From positions 6,749,001 to 6,813,000 of the forward strand of contig NZ_CP026730.1 in the NCBI RefSeq assembly GCF_003369795.1: 64,000 nt of DNA, given 5' to 3'. The notes beneath the pieces were generated by a model. The model did not search any database. It was not told the origin of the DNA and worked only from the letters and a program-made list of their open reading frames with translations. The stretch is from Streptomyces sp. CB09001. GTDB lineage: Bacteria > Actinomycetota > Actinomycetes > Streptomycetales > Streptomycetaceae. Numbering within the stretch: position 1 is the stretch's first letter; each line of letters begins with the position of its first letter. This document shows, in pieces, positions 50,883 through 59,687 of this stretch. The position numbers were made by a program, and so were the translations under genes.

Positions 50883-51785
50883 ATGCCCTCTGCCCTCGAC
50901 CGCATCCGCGTCGGCTCGGCCCCCGACTCCTGGGGTGTCTGGTTCCCCGACGACCCCCGGCAGGTGCCGTGGGAACGGTTCCTGGACGAGGTCACCGAGG
51001 CCGGCTACGACTGGATCGAGCTGGGCCCCTACGGTTACCTCCCCACCGACCCGGCCAGGCTCACCGACGAGGTGACCCGGCGCGGGCTCAAGGTCTCCGC
51101 GGGCACCATCTTCTGCGGACTGCACCGCGGCCCCTCCGAGTGGGACGCCACCTGGGAACAGGTCGGCCGCGTCGCCGCCCTCACCAAGGCGATGGACGCG
51201 AAACACCTCGTCGTCATCCCGTCCTTCTGGCGCGACGACAAGACCGCCGAGATCCTGGAGCCGCCGGAGCTGACCGGTGAGCAGTGGGGCCACCTCACCC
51301 GGGGCATGGAACGCCTGGGCCGCGAGGTGCGGGAGACCTACGGCCTGGACATCGTCGTCCACCCGCACGCCGACACCCACATCGACACCGAGGAGCACGT
51401 CGAGCGCTTCCTCGACGCCACCGACTCCGACCTGGTGAACCTCTGCCTGGACACCGGTCACTACGCCTACTGCGGCGGCGACAGCGTCAAGCTGATCGAG
51501 ACCTACGGCGAGCGCATCGGCTACCTGCACCTCAAGCAGGTCGACCCGGACATCCTCGCCGGGGTGCGCGAGGGCGGCGTGCCCTTCGGCCCGGCCGTGC
51601 AGCGCGGGGTGATGTGCGAGCCGCCGGGCGGCGTGCCGGAGCTGGGCCCGGTGCTCACGGCGGCCCAGGAACTCGGCGTCGACCTGTTCGCCATCGTCGA
51701 GCAGGACATGTACCCCTGCGAGCCGGACAAGCCGCTGCCCATCGCGGTGCGCACCCGGAAGTTCCTGCGTTCCTGCGGCGCCTGA
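50883..51785 (+). CDS. IolE/IolI-like TIM-barrel isomerase/dehydratase
   Basis: A 300-aa xylose-isomerase-like TIM barrel. RVGSAPDSWGVWFPDDP is typical of actinobacterial inosose-processing proteins; metal ligands are suggested in YDWIELGPYGYLPTD, IVVHPHADTHID, LCLDTGHYAYC and YLHLKQVDP (E, D, H, E/Q set). It is translated 2 nt after the ATPase. Likely functions are 2-keto-myo-inositol dehydratase (IolE) or inosose isomerase (IolI/IolH); sequence by eye does not decide. Confidence 0.8.
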   Translation: MPSALDRIRVGSAPDSWGVWFPDDPRQVPWERFLDEVTEAGYDWIELGPYGYLPTDPARLTDEVTRRGLKVSAGTIFCGLHRGPSEWDATWEQVGRVAALTKAMDAKHLVVIPSFWRDDKTAEILEPPELTGEQWGHLTRGMERLGREVRETYGLDIVVHPHADTHIDTEEHVERFLDATDSDLVNLCLDTGHYAYCGGDSVKLIETYGERIGYLHLKQVDPDILAGVREGGVPFGPAVQRGVMCEPPGGVPELGPVLTAAQELGVDLFAIVEQDMYPCEPDKPLPIAVRTRKFLRSCGA

Positions 51786-51899
51786 GACGGGCCGCGCCGG
51801 CGGGGGAGCGTCCCGCCGGTGCGCCGCTCGGCGGGCCGTTGTCAGTGGCGCGCGCTAGCGTGCGAGCACTGACACCTCGTCCCGTTCCGGGAGGCACCC

Positions 51900-52313
51900 A
51901 TGTCCTCGCGTCTCAACCCGTACCTCAGCTTCGACGGCGACGCCCGACAGGCGATGGAGTTCTACGAGCAGGTGTTCGGCGGCGCCCTGGCGCTGAACAC
52001 CTTCGGCGAGTCCGGCATGCCGGACCCCGCGTACGCCGACAAGGTCATGCACGCCATGCTGGAAACCCCGGGCGGCTTCACCCTGATGGCCGCCGACACC
52101 CCGCCCGGCATGGAATACAGGCCGGGCACCAACTTCGCGGTGAGTCTCAGCGGCGACGACGCGAGCGAGCTGCGCGGCTACTGGGAGAAGCTGTCCGCCG
52201 GCGGTTCCGTCTCGGTGCCCCTGGAGAAGCAGATGTGGGGCGACGTCTTCGGCATGTGCACGGACCGGTTCGGCGTCCCCTGGATGGTGAACATCAGCGA
52301 GCCGGCGGGCTGA
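51900..52313 (+). CDS. VOC-family (PhnB/YdhR-like glyoxalase) protein
   Basis: A 137-aa vicinal-oxygen-chelate protein: LNPYLSFDGDARQAMEFYEQVFGGAL (PhnB-type N-terminus), HAMLETPGGFTLMAADTPP, GTNFAVSLSGDDASELRGYWEKLS and WGDVFGMCTDRFGVPWMVNI. The last block is typical of PhnB-like proteins. Metal-binding side chains are not complete, so enzymatic activity is uncertain. ATG at 51900 after a GGGAGG site. Not clearly part of inositol metabolism. Confidence 0.85.
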   Translation: MSSRLNPYLSFDGDARQAMEFYEQVFGGALALNTFGESGMPDPAYADKVMHAMLETPGGFTLMAADTPPGMEYRPGTNFAVSLSGDDASELRGYWEKLSAGGSVSVPLEKQMWGDVFGMCTDRFGVPWMVNISEPAG

Positions 52314-52352
52314 CCGGGCAGCCCGCCGGACCGTGCACCCGCCACACCCCGC

Positions 52353-53357
52353 TCAGCCGCGCCGCACCTCGGCGATCGTCACCGGCCGGTGCTCGTGCAG
52401 CGACAGGGTGCACGCCTCGGCGATCCAGCCGGCCTCCAGTGCGTCCTCGACCGTGCAGGGCGAGGTGCGGGCACCGGCGACGACCTCGGTGAACGCGGTC
52501 AGCTCGGCACGGTAGGCGGCCGCGAAGCGGTCCATGAAGAAATCGTGGGGAGTACCTGCCGGGAAGGTCACGCCCGGCTCGACCGAACGCAGCGGCAGCT
52601 TGTCCTCCAGGCCGACGGCGATCGAGTCGTCGAACCCGTGGATCTCCATGCGGACGTCGTGACCGCGGCCGTTGTGCCGGCTGTTGGAGACCACCGCGAC
52701 GGTGCCGTCGTCCAGGGTGAGGACCGCGCCGGTGGTGTCCGCGTCGCCCGCCTCCCTGATGTAGTCGGCACCGCGGTTGCCGCCGACCGCGTACACCTCG
52801 CTCACCTCCCGCCCGGTCACCCAGCGGATGATGTCGAAGTCGTGCACCGAGCAGTCCCGGAAGATGCCCCCGGAGGCGGGGACGTACGAGGCGGGCGGCG
52901 GCGCCGGGTCCAGCGTGGTCGACCGTACGGTGTGCAGCGTGCCCAGCTCACCGCTGAGCACGGCGGCCCGTGCGGCGGCGAACCCGGCGTCGAAGCGGCG
53001 GTTGTAGCCGATCTGGACCGGCACGTCCCGGCCCGCGATCGCCTTGAGCACCTCGACGCCCTCGGTCATGGTGCGGGCGACCGGCTTCTCGCAGAAGACG
53101 GGCACACCGGCCTCGACGGCGGCCAGGATCAGACCCGGGTGGGCGTCGGTCGCCGCCGCGACCACCACACCGTCCACACCGGCGGCCAGCACCGCCTCGG
53201 CCGAGTCCGCCGGCTCGGCACCGAACCGCTCGGCGGCGGCCTGCGCGGCGTCCGCGAACGGGTCGGCGACGACGAGCGAGTCGACCGCGTCGAGTCCGGC
53301 GAGGGTCTCGGCGTGGAAGGCGCCGATGCGGCCGAGGCCGAGGATTCCGATACGCAT
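52353..53357 (-). CDS. iolG: myo-inositol 2-dehydrogenase
   Basis: A 334-aa Gfo/Idh/MocA oxidoreductase. N-terminal NAD site GILGLGRIGAFHAETL; signature EKPVARTMTEGVEVL (catalytic Lys in EKP, about residue 95); GYNRRFDAGF and GGIFRDCSVHDFDIIRWVTG (catalytic Asp/His pair D-x-x-x-H-D). These blocks are those of IolG, which oxidises myo-inositol to scyllo-inosose with NAD+. ATG at 53357. Downstream of the PhyH gene on the same strand, 71 nt apart. Confidence 0.9.
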   Translation of the reverse strand: MRIGILGLGRIGAFHAETLAGLDAVDSLVVADPFADAAQAAAERFGAEPADSAEAVLAAGVDGVVVAAATDAHPGLILAAVEAGVPVFCEKPVARTMTEGVEVLKAIAGRDVPVQIGYNRRFDAGFAAARAAVLSGELGTLHTVRSTTLDPAPPPASYVPASGGIFRDCSVHDFDIIRWVTGREVSEVYAVGGNRGADYIREAGDADTTGAVLTLDDGTVAVVSNSRHNGRGHDVRMEIHGFDDSIAVGLEDKLPLRSVEPGVTFPAGTPHDFFMDRFAAAYRAELTAFTEVVAGARTSPCTVEDALEAGWIAEACTLSLHEHRPVTIAEVRRG

Positions 53358-53428
53358 GTGCTGTGCTGCTCCTTGCTCGGGGCGGTGCGGGGTGTCCGTG
53401 CCGGGGCTCGCGCCCCGGACGCCCCCGG

Positions 53429-54592
53429 TCACCGGCTCTCTCGTCGTGTCCGGCCCGCCCGCAGGCGCGCGCGCAGGGCCTCCCGCGTCCACCGCTCGCG
53501 CAGCGCCCGCCGTACGACGTCCGCCTGGGAGGGCGGGGCCAGGCCGTCGGCCGGCGGGTCGCGGTCCAGGTTGGTCGGGAAGGGGTACCCCTCCGCGCTC
53601 GCGGCGACCACGTGCTCCAGCCACCGCTCGCCCGCGCCCTCGGCCCGGCGCTTCAGCAGCACCGGGTAGACGGCGTCCACCACCGCCTCCCGGTCCACGG
53701 TCTCCATGGCCCGGCCGAACGCGGAGGAGATCTGCAGCAGGTTGGCCATGCGGCGGATGTCCGCGGAACGGTTGGCGCCCGCCGCGTGGAACAGCGCGGG
53801 GTTGAAGAACACCGCGTCGCCCTTGGCGAGCGGCAACTGCACGTGGTGCGCCTCGAAGTAGGCCCGGAACTCCGGCAGCCGCCAGGCCAGATAGCCGGGC
53901 TCGTACTTCTGGGAGTGCGGCAGGTACATCGTGGGCCCCGACTCCACGGGCATGTCGCAGTGCGCGACCGCACCCTGGAGGGTGAGCACCGGGGACAGGC
54001 GGTGCACGTGCGCCGGGTACGCGGCGGCGGCCTCGCCCGACAGGAAGCCCAGGTGGTAGTCGCGGTGCACGGTCTGGGCGGCGCCGCCCGGGTTGACCAC
54101 GTTGATCTGGGAGGTGACCTGGTAGCCGGGGCCGAGCCAGGCGCGGGCGACCAGGGCCAGGGCATCGTTGGCGTAGTAGTCGGCGAACGCCCCGGGATCG
54201 CGCAGGGCCGCCTTCTCCAGTGCGTTCCACACCCGGTCGTTGGCCCCCGGCGCGGCGAAGTGATCACCGGCGGCGGCCCCCGAGGCGTGCTGCTCGGCGA
54301 TCAGCGCGTCGAACACCGCGGTGGTTCGGTCGACCACCGCCGGGTCCGGGAAGGCGCCCTCGAGGACGACGATGCCGGGACCGTCGGCAAGGGCGTGGAC
54401 GAGCTCGGCGGCCGTCTCCGCGTCGTCGCGCAGCCGCCCGGCCTCGTACACGGGGACGTTGTGCTGCACGGCGGCGGCCCGCGGGTACGCGGCCGGGTCT
54501 GTCGGCTGCTCGACGAGCGCGCGGAAGGCGCCGAGATCGCAGTCGCCTGCGGACAGCCGGGAGCGGTGGGCGGGGACGGGCGCTGCGGGCAT
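53429..54592 (-). CDS. Phytanoyl-CoA dioxygenase (PhyH) family protein
   Basis: A 387-aa Fe(II)/2-oxoglutarate-dependent oxygenase-fold protein. The metal triad is suggested by QTVHRDYHLGF (H-x-D, about residues 174-176) and FFNPALFHAAGANRSADIRRMANL (distal His with the following Arg for 2-oxoglutarate). Upstream of iolG and presumably cotranscribed from the promoter shared with the LacI gene. No inositol-pathway step requires such an enzyme, so it may feed methylated or other modified inositols into the pathway; this is conjecture. Confidence 0.8.
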   Translation of the reverse strand: MPAAPVPAHRSRLSAGDCDLGAFRALVEQPTDPAAYPRAAAVQHNVPVYEAGRLRDDAETAAELVHALADGPGIVVLEGAFPDPAVVDRTTAVFDALIAEQHASGAAAGDHFAAPGANDRVWNALEKAALRDPGAFADYYANDALALVARAWLGPGYQVTSQINVVNPGGAAQTVHRDYHLGFLSGEAAAAYPAHVHRLSPVLTLQGAVAHCDMPVESGPTMYLPHSQKYEPGYLAWRLPEFRAYFEAHHVQLPLAKGDAVFFNPALFHAAGANRSADIRRMANLLQISSAFGRAMETVDREAVVDAVYPVLLKRRAEGAGERWLEHVVAASAEGYPFPTNLDRDPPADGLAPPSQADVVRRALRERWTREALRARLRAGRTRRESR

Positions 54593-54606
54593 CGTCGTCC
54601 TTTCGC

Positions 54607-54646
54607 TGACAGGGGCGACGCGGTGCTGTCATTCTTGTCCTGACAA
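54607..54646. promoter_or_regulatory. Operator candidates between phyH and the LacI gene
   Basis: TTGTCCTGACAA (54635-54646) is a perfect palindrome of 5-bp arms. TGACA (54607-54611) and TGTCA (54627-54631) form a further inverted pair. The TTGTC/GACAA and TGTCA/TGACA elements recur in the promoters at 47556 and 57009, fitting a LacI-type regulon. Confidence 0.55.
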
Positions 54647-54722
54647 ACGCGTCGAACAACCAGCAGGCGGCCATCAAAAACCCCTCAGAGCCCGCCGCAC
54701 GGACGAAGCCGAGGAGCCGGTC

Positions 54723-55769
54723 ATGGGGCACCCCTTCCCGATCCGGGAGATCGCACGGCAGGCCGGCCTGAGCGAGGCCACCGTCGACCGGGTGCTCAAC
54801 GGCCGCGGCGGCGTGCGCGAGAGCACCGCGTACGAGGTTCAACGGGCCATCGCCGACCTGGACCGCCAGCGCACCCAGGTCCGGCTGGTCGGACGCACGT
54901 TCATGTGCGACATCGTGATGCAGGCGCCGGAACGCTTCTCCACCGCCGTCCGCGCGGCGCTGGAGGCCGAACTGCCCGCGCTGCACCCGGCCGTGGTGCG
55001 CTGCCGGTTCCACTTCCGCGAGACCGGCCCGGCCGGGGAGCTGACCGCGGCCTTGGACCGGATCGCGCGGCGCGGCTCCCAGGGGGTGATCCTCAAGGCC
55101 CCGGACGTCCCCGAGGTGACCGCCGCCGTCGGCCGGCTGACCGCCGCGGGCATCCCCGTCGTCACCCTGGCCACGGACCTGCCGGCCGGCCCCCGGGTGG
55201 CCTACGTCGGCATCGACGACCGGGCCGCGGGCGCGACCGCCGCCTACCTCATGGGCGAGTGGCTCGGCGACCGCCCCGGCAACATCCTTACCAGCCTCAG
55301 CAGCGGCTTCTTCCGCAACGAGGAGGAACGCGAGATGGGCTTCCGCGGCGTCATGCGGGCCCGGCACCCAGGGCGGGCCCTCGTCGAGATCGCCGAGGGG
55401 CAGGGCCTGGACGCCACCCAGTACGATTTGGTGCGGGCCGCGCTCGAACGCGATCCGCGGATCCGCGCGGTCTACTCGATGGGCGGTGGCAACATCGCGA
55501 CCCTGCGCGCCTTCGAGGACCTGGGCCGCCCCTGCGAGGTGTTCGTCGCCCACGACCTGGACCAGGACAACACCCGGCTGCTGCGCGAGCGGCGCCTGTC
55601 CGTCGTGCTCCATCACGACCTGCGCCAGGACCTGCGCGAGGCCTGCCGCCACGTGATGCGGGCCCACGGGGCCCTGCCTCCGGCCGGTCCGGCGCGGCCG
55701 TCGGCGATCCAGGTCGTCACGCCGTACAACATGCCGTCCGACACGCCCTTCGACACCGCGACCGCGTGA
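54723..55769 (+). CDS. LacI-family transcriptional regulator
   Basis: A 348-aa LacI/PurR-type protein. HTH: PIREIARQAGLSEATVDRVLNGRGGVRESTAYEVQRAIADL (span, residues 5-46). Sugar-binding core: GVILKAPDVPEVTAAVGRL, GIPVVTLATDLP, YVGIDDRAAGATAAYLMGEWL and TLRAFEDLGRPCEVFVAHDL. Sits divergently from the phyH-iolG operon and probably represses it in the absence of an inositol-derived ligand. ATG at 54723. Confidence 0.88.
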   Translation: MGHPFPIREIARQAGLSEATVDRVLNGRGGVRESTAYEVQRAIADLDRQRTQVRLVGRTFMCDIVMQAPERFSTAVRAALEAELPALHPAVVRCRFHFRETGPAGELTAALDRIARRGSQGVILKAPDVPEVTAAVGRLTAAGIPVVTLATDLPAGPRVAYVGIDDRAAGATAAYLMGEWLGDRPGNILTSLSSGFFRNEEEREMGFRGVMRARHPGRALVEIAEGQGLDATQYDLVRAALERDPRIRAVYSMGGGNIATLRAFEDLGRPCEVFVAHDLDQDNTRLLRERRLSVVLHHDLRQDLREACRHVMRAHGALPPAGPARPSAIQVVTPYNMPSDTPFDTATA

Positions 55770-55781
55770 CGTGCCGCGCCG

Positions 55782-56945
55782 TCACCCGGACGTCTCCGGG
55801 CTGACCCAGGTGCCGCGCTCCGCGGACCGGGCCATCGCGTCCAGTACGGCCGCGCTGTACACGGCGTCCGCCAGGGTGGCACCGTACGGGATGCCGTCCG
55901 CGATCGAGCGCAGGAAGCGGTGGGCCTCCACCACCTTCAGGTCGTCGTAGCCCATGGCGTTCGCGGCGCCCGGCTGGAAAGCGGCGAACTCGCCGTGCCC
56001 GGGACCGACGTACACGGTGCTCACGGGCTGGTCCTGGTACTCCGTGCCGCGGCTGACGCGCAGTTCGTTCATGCGGCGGAAGTCCCAGAACACCGCGCCC
56101 GTGGTGCCGTGCACCTCGAAGCCGTAGTTGTTCTGCTCGCCGACCGAGACCCGGCAGGCCTCCAGGACTCCGCGGGCGCCGGAGGCGAAGCGCAACAGGC
56201 AGTTGACGTAGTCCTCGTTCTCGACCGGGCCCAACTCGCCGCCCGCGGCCCGCGCATGACCGGCGGTGGCGGCGGCCGGCCGGGCCCGCTGCGGCAGGAA
56301 GACCGCCGTGTCGGCGGTCAGCGACGCGATGTCGCCGAGCAGGAACCGGGCCAGGTCCGCGCCGTGCGAGGCCAGGTCGCCGAGTACCCCGCTGCCGCCG
56401 CGCTCCCTCTCGTAGCGCCAGGTCAGCGCGCCCTCCGGATGGGCCGCGTAATCACTGAAGAGCCGGATGCGGGCATGGGTGACGGTGCCGATCTCCCCGG
56501 CGGCGATCAGGTCACGGGCGGCCTCCACGGCCGGTGCGTTGCGGTAGTTGAAGCCGACCGCGCCCTGCACACCTGCCTCGGCCACCGCGTCGGCCACCGC
56601 CCGCGCGTCGTCGGCGGACAGGCCGACCGGCTTCTCCACCCAGATGTGCTTCCCCGCCCCGGCCATCGCGACGGCGATCTCGCGATGCAGGAAGTTGGGT
56701 GCCGTGATGCTCACCGCCCGCACGCGCGGGTCCGCGGCCACCTCGCGCCAGTCCCGGGTCGTCGAGGCGAACCCGAACTGTGCGGCGGCCTCCTCGGCCC
56801 GTCCCGGTACCTCCTCGGCGACCGCCACCAGTTCGGGGCGCAGCGCGAGGTGCGGATAGTGGTGGCGGACCCGGGCGTACGCCTGGGTGTGCACCCGGCC
56901 CATCCAGCCGAAACCGACGACGGCGACACCGAGTGCCTGGACCAT
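55782..56945 (-). CDS. Gfo/Idh/MocA-family oxidoreductase (second inositol-type dehydrogenase)
   Basis: A 387-aa NAD(P)-dependent oxidoreductase. VAVVGFGWMGRVHTQAYARV (Rossmann), HIWVEKPVGLSADDARAVADA (EKP Lys about residue 104), AVGFNYRNAPAVEAARDLI and GGSGVLGDLASHGADLARFL (D-x-x-x-H-x-x-D). Longer than iolG and with a different substrate loop; may act on scyllo-inositol or another polyol. Convergent with the LacI gene (12 nt). ATG at 56945; divergent from the FCD-GntR gene. Confidence 0.86.
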   Translation of the reverse strand: MVQALGVAVVGFGWMGRVHTQAYARVRHHYPHLALRPELVAVAEEVPGRAEEAAAQFGFASTTRDWREVAADPRVRAVSITAPNFLHREIAVAMAGAGKHIWVEKPVGLSADDARAVADAVAEAGVQGAVGFNYRNAPAVEAARDLIAAGEIGTVTHARIRLFSDYAAHPEGALTWRYERERGGSGVLGDLASHGADLARFLLGDIASLTADTAVFLPQRARPAAATAGHARAAGGELGPVENEDYVNCLLRFASGARGVLEACRVSVGEQNNYGFEVHGTTGAVFWDFRRMNELRVSRGTEYQDQPVSTVYVGPGHGEFAAFQPGAANAMGYDDLKVVEAHRFLRSIADGIPYGATLADAVYSAAVLDAMARSAERGTWVSPETSG

Positions 56946-57008
56946 GAGAGCCCCTTTTCGGACCTGTCCGTGATCTGTCCAGGCCACCCTGGGCGGGCTT
57001 CGGCATCA

Positions 57009-57094
57009 TGTCAACGTTTTGACAGGACAAACCTGGCCTCGCCGGAGCGAATATCGCGAACAAAATTGCTGACAGTGTCATTTGGTCAGATCTA
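57009..57094. promoter_or_regulatory. Operators between the Gfo/Idh and FCD-GntR genes
   Basis: Three elements: TGTCAACGTTTTGACA (57009-57024; arms TGTCAA/TTGACA), TGACAGTGTCA (57070-57080, perfect 11-bp palindrome) and TGGTCAGATCTA (57083-57094), which resembles the T-G-G-T-C-x-G-A-x-x-A site of FCD-type GntR proteins. The first matches LacI-like elements elsewhere in the cluster. Confidence 0.6.
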
Positions 57095-57127
57095 CGTTCG
57101 ACGGGCACTGGCCCAGGGAGGGCAACC

Positions 57128-57778
57128 ATGCCGAACCAAGCCCGTCCGGGCACCGGGGAGCAGGCCAGACAGCTTGCGCTCGGGCAGCTGCGGCAGGCGA
57201 TCCTGCACGGCGACATGGCGCCCGCACAGCGGCTGGTGGAGAACGAACTCGCCGAGCGGTTCGGCGTGACCCGGGCCAGTGTCCGGGCCGCGCTGATCGA
57301 CCTGGAGTCCCAGGGGCTCGTCGAGCGCATCCGCAACCGCGGCTCGCGGGTGCGGGTGGTGACCGCGGAGGAGGCCGTCGCCATCACCGAGTGCCGCCTG
57401 GTCCTGGAAGGGCTCTGCGCGGCCAAGGCAGCCGCCGCCGTCGACGACGGACAGGTCGCCCAGCTGACGGAACTGGGCTCGGCGATGCGCAAGGCCGTGG
57501 CAGGAGGCGAACCGCTGACCTACTCGGACCTCAACCACGAACTCCACGCCCGGATCCGGGAGTTCTCCGGCCAGCTGACCGCCGTCGACCTGCTGGAGCG
57601 GCTCAACGCCCAACTGGTCCGGCACCGCTTCCACCTGGCGTTGCGCCCGGGGCGTCCGCAGCAGTCCCTGAACGAGCACCTGGCCATGATCGAGGCGATC
57701 GAGGCCAGGGACCCCCAGGCCGCCGAGGCGGCCGTCCGGGCCCACCTCACCAGTGTGATCGAGGCGCTGCGCGACTGA
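57128..57778 (+). CDS. GntR-family regulator with FCD domain
   Basis: A 216-aa FadR/FCD-type GntR. wHTH: ALGQLRQAILHGDMAPAQRLVENELAERFGVTRASVRAALIDLESQGLVERIRNRGSRV (span, residues 14-72). Ligand domain: ECRLVLEGLCAAKAAAA, DLNHELHARIREFSGQ (metal-binding D-x-x-x-H) and NEHLAMIEAIEARDPQAAEAAVRAHL with two His. Divergent from the Gfo/Idh gene and likely its regulator. ATG at 57128 follows an AGGGAGGG site. Confidence 0.9.
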   Translation: MPNQARPGTGEQARQLALGQLRQAILHGDMAPAQRLVENELAERFGVTRASVRAALIDLESQGLVERIRNRGSRVRVVTAEEAVAITECRLVLEGLCAAKAAAAVDDGQVAQLTELGSAMRKAVAGGEPLTYSDLNHELHARIREFSGQLTAVDLLERLNAQLVRHRFHLALRPGRPQQSLNEHLAMIEAIEARDPQAAEAAVRAHLTSVIEALRD

Positions 57779-57784
57779 CACTCG

Positions 57785-57860
57785 CACCCGGGGCAGGCAG
57801 CCGAGCCACGCCACCTGGGGCAGGCAGCCGAGCCACGCACCTGAGACAGGCGCCGAGGCG
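57785..57860 (+). repeat. 27-bp tandem repeat, about 2.8 copies
   Basis: Two nearly identical 27/26-nt units (57785-57811 and 57812-57837) with core GGGGCAGGCAGCCGAGCCAC, then a degenerate third beginning CACCTGAGACAGG. The repeat fills the space between the FCD-GntR stop and the truncated gene that follows. Confidence 0.8.
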
Positions 57861-57892
57861 GGCGCCCCCCGTCCACCGAGGAGAAGCCGCCC

Positions 57893-58056
57893 ATGACGTA
57901 CGGCAACGCGCCCGCCGCCATCGCACCGGCCGCCTCGCGCGGGGAGAAGGTCACCATCGCGTGCCTGCCCTACGGCGAGCGCGGCGAGTCCGCCAGGCCT
58001 GGGGGCTGGAGACCATCGCGTCCTTCCACACCCACGGCACTCCGTCGGTCGCCTGA
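57893..58056 (+). pseudogene. Truncated LmbE/PIG-L deacetylase-like gene
   Basis: A good RBS (GAGGAG) precedes ATG 57893, which opens MTYGNAPAAIAPAASRGEK then VTIACLPYGERGESA, the first strand and GERGES motif of the LmbE/PIG-L family (including 4-oxalomesaconate hydratase-like members). After this the frame is disrupted; another frame gives WGLETIASFHTHGTPSVA and a stop at 58056. At least 600 nt of the normal gene are missing, so this is a remnant from an internal deletion and frameshift. The identity rests on one short motif. Confidence 0.5.
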
Positions 58057-58189
58057 CAGCGTCCCGGCTCCGGCACCGCGATCTTCCTCAGCAGCACCCG
58101 CGCCATGATCTACACGACTTCTCCTCCATGGTCTTCCTCGGCAGCATCGCGGCGCTGCGTACGGTTACCGCCGCCCGGCCGGCCGCAGG

Positions 58190-59203
58190 TCACCGCCCCC
58201 GGCGCGACAGCCATGCGGCCACCACCGCACCGGAGACGTTGTGCCACACGGAGAAGACCGCTGCGGGAAGCGCCGCCAGGGGGCTGAAGTGGGCGGTGGC
58301 CAGCGACGCGGCGAGGCCGGAGTTCTGCATGCCGACCTCGAAGGCCATGGCACGGCTGCCGGGCTCGCCCAGCCGGCCGAGGCGCCCCGCCCCGTAACCC
58401 AGGGCCAGACCGAGCCCGTTGTGCAGGACGACGGCGACGAACACCAGCCCCGCGGCCGACTTGATGGCGTCCGCGCTGCCCGCCACGACGACCGCCACGA
58501 TCACGGCGATCGTCAGCGCGGACAGCCAGGGCAGCGCCGGAAGCGCCCGCCGCACGTACCGTCCCGCGAGCAGCCGTACGACGACGCCCGCGAGGACCGG
58601 CAGCAGCACCGTCTTGAGGATGTCGGTGACCATGGACCCGGCTTCCACCGGGAGGTACTCGCCGGCCAGCAGCAGCGTCAGCGGCGGGGTGACCAGTGGG
58701 GCGACCAGTGTGGAGACGGTCGCGACGGAGACCGACAGGGCGACGTCGCCGCGGGCCAGATAGGTCACCACGTTGGAGGCCGTACCGCTGGGCGCACAAC
58801 CCACCAGGATGACGCCGGCGGCGAGCTGCGGCGGCAGGTCCAGCAGGTGGGCGATCGCCCAGCCGAGCCCCGGCATGATGACGTAGTGCGCGACCAGCCC
58901 GAGCGCCACCGCCCAGGGACGTTTCACGACTCCGCGGAAGTCCTCCGGGGTCATGGTGATGCCCATGCAGAACATCACGACACCCAGCAGATACGGCACC
59001 GCCTCGCTCCACCCGGTGAAACTCCCGGGGAGCAGCAGGCCGAGGGCGCCGGCCAGCAGGACGAGGACCGGGAAGACGGTCACGGCACGGCGCGCGGAGC
59101 GGTCGCCGGTGACGTCGTCGCCGGGGTGCTCGCGGTGTTCGGTTCTTTCGGTTCTTTCGGTTCGCACCGTGCGAATCAACGCCCGGAGGATGGCGTGACG
59201 CAA
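58190..59203 (-). CDS. Bile-acid:Na+ symporter (BASS) family transporter
   Basis: A 337-aa membrane protein of about ten helices. VPYLLGVVMFCMGITMTPEDF and GVILVGCAPSGTASNVVTYLARGDVALSVSVATVSTLVAPLVTPPL (span, the crossover-helix signature with the conserved PSGTASN) identify the family; EVGMQNSGLAASLA is the second crossover. Members import organic acids or bile salts with Na+. A 30-residue Arg/Glu/Thr-rich N-terminus encoded by a short repeat (TTTCGGTTC) may be non-coding if translation starts internally (GTG near 59112). Confidence 0.88.
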   Translation of the reverse strand: MRHAILRALIRTVRTERTERTEHREHPGDDVTGDRSARRAVTVFPVLVLLAGALGLLLPGSFTGWSEAVPYLLGVVMFCMGITMTPEDFRGVVKRPWAVALGLVAHYVIMPGLGWAIAHLLDLPPQLAAGVILVGCAPSGTASNVVTYLARGDVALSVSVATVSTLVAPLVTPPLTLLLAGEYLPVEAGSMVTDILKTVLLPVLAGVVVRLLAGRYVRRALPALPWLSALTIAVIVAVVVAGSADAIKSAAGLVFVAVVLHNGLGLALGYGAGRLGRLGEPGSRAMAFEVGMQNSGLAASLATAHFSPLAALPAAVFSVWHNVSGAVVAAWLSRRGR

Positions 59204-59396
59204 AGCCGTCTCGCGATGTGATCACCCCATCAGGTCCTCGGAGCGGGTGGTATCGACGGTCACGTGCTCGTCGCGGTTGTGCGAGTGCAACGGCGCCTCG
59301 ACCTCACCGAGCGGCGGCGGTGCCCGGTGGCTCCACCCCGCCGCGCGCATGGGGTAGGCTTGACCGGCGCGATCATGGTGAACCCGGATCGCGCAC

Positions 59397-59470
<74 letters not shown>

Positions 59471-59489
59471 CTTTGCGAAGTCGCAGGTC

Positions 59490-59523
59490 AAGGGCCGTTT
59501 CAGAGAGATCTGAAACGGCCCTT
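59490..59523 (+). terminator. Terminator after tRNA-Pro copy 3
   Basis: A 15-bp perfect stem (AAGGGCCGTTTCAGA with complement) and GAGA loop, 20 nt after the tRNA, followed by TGATCATTTCT. Confidence 0.88.
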
Positions 59524-59687
59524 TGATCATTTCTGAGGACTGTCCAGGACTGTCCGGGGTGTCCGGGACTGTCTGCGGATCGGCGCGCTCGACCGGGCTC
59601 CGGCGCACCGGCCGTGGGGCCCAGTACACCATCCGGCTCTTCGCCTCCGGTGCTCAGAGGGATGATCCGGTGCCCGAAACGCTGCCC

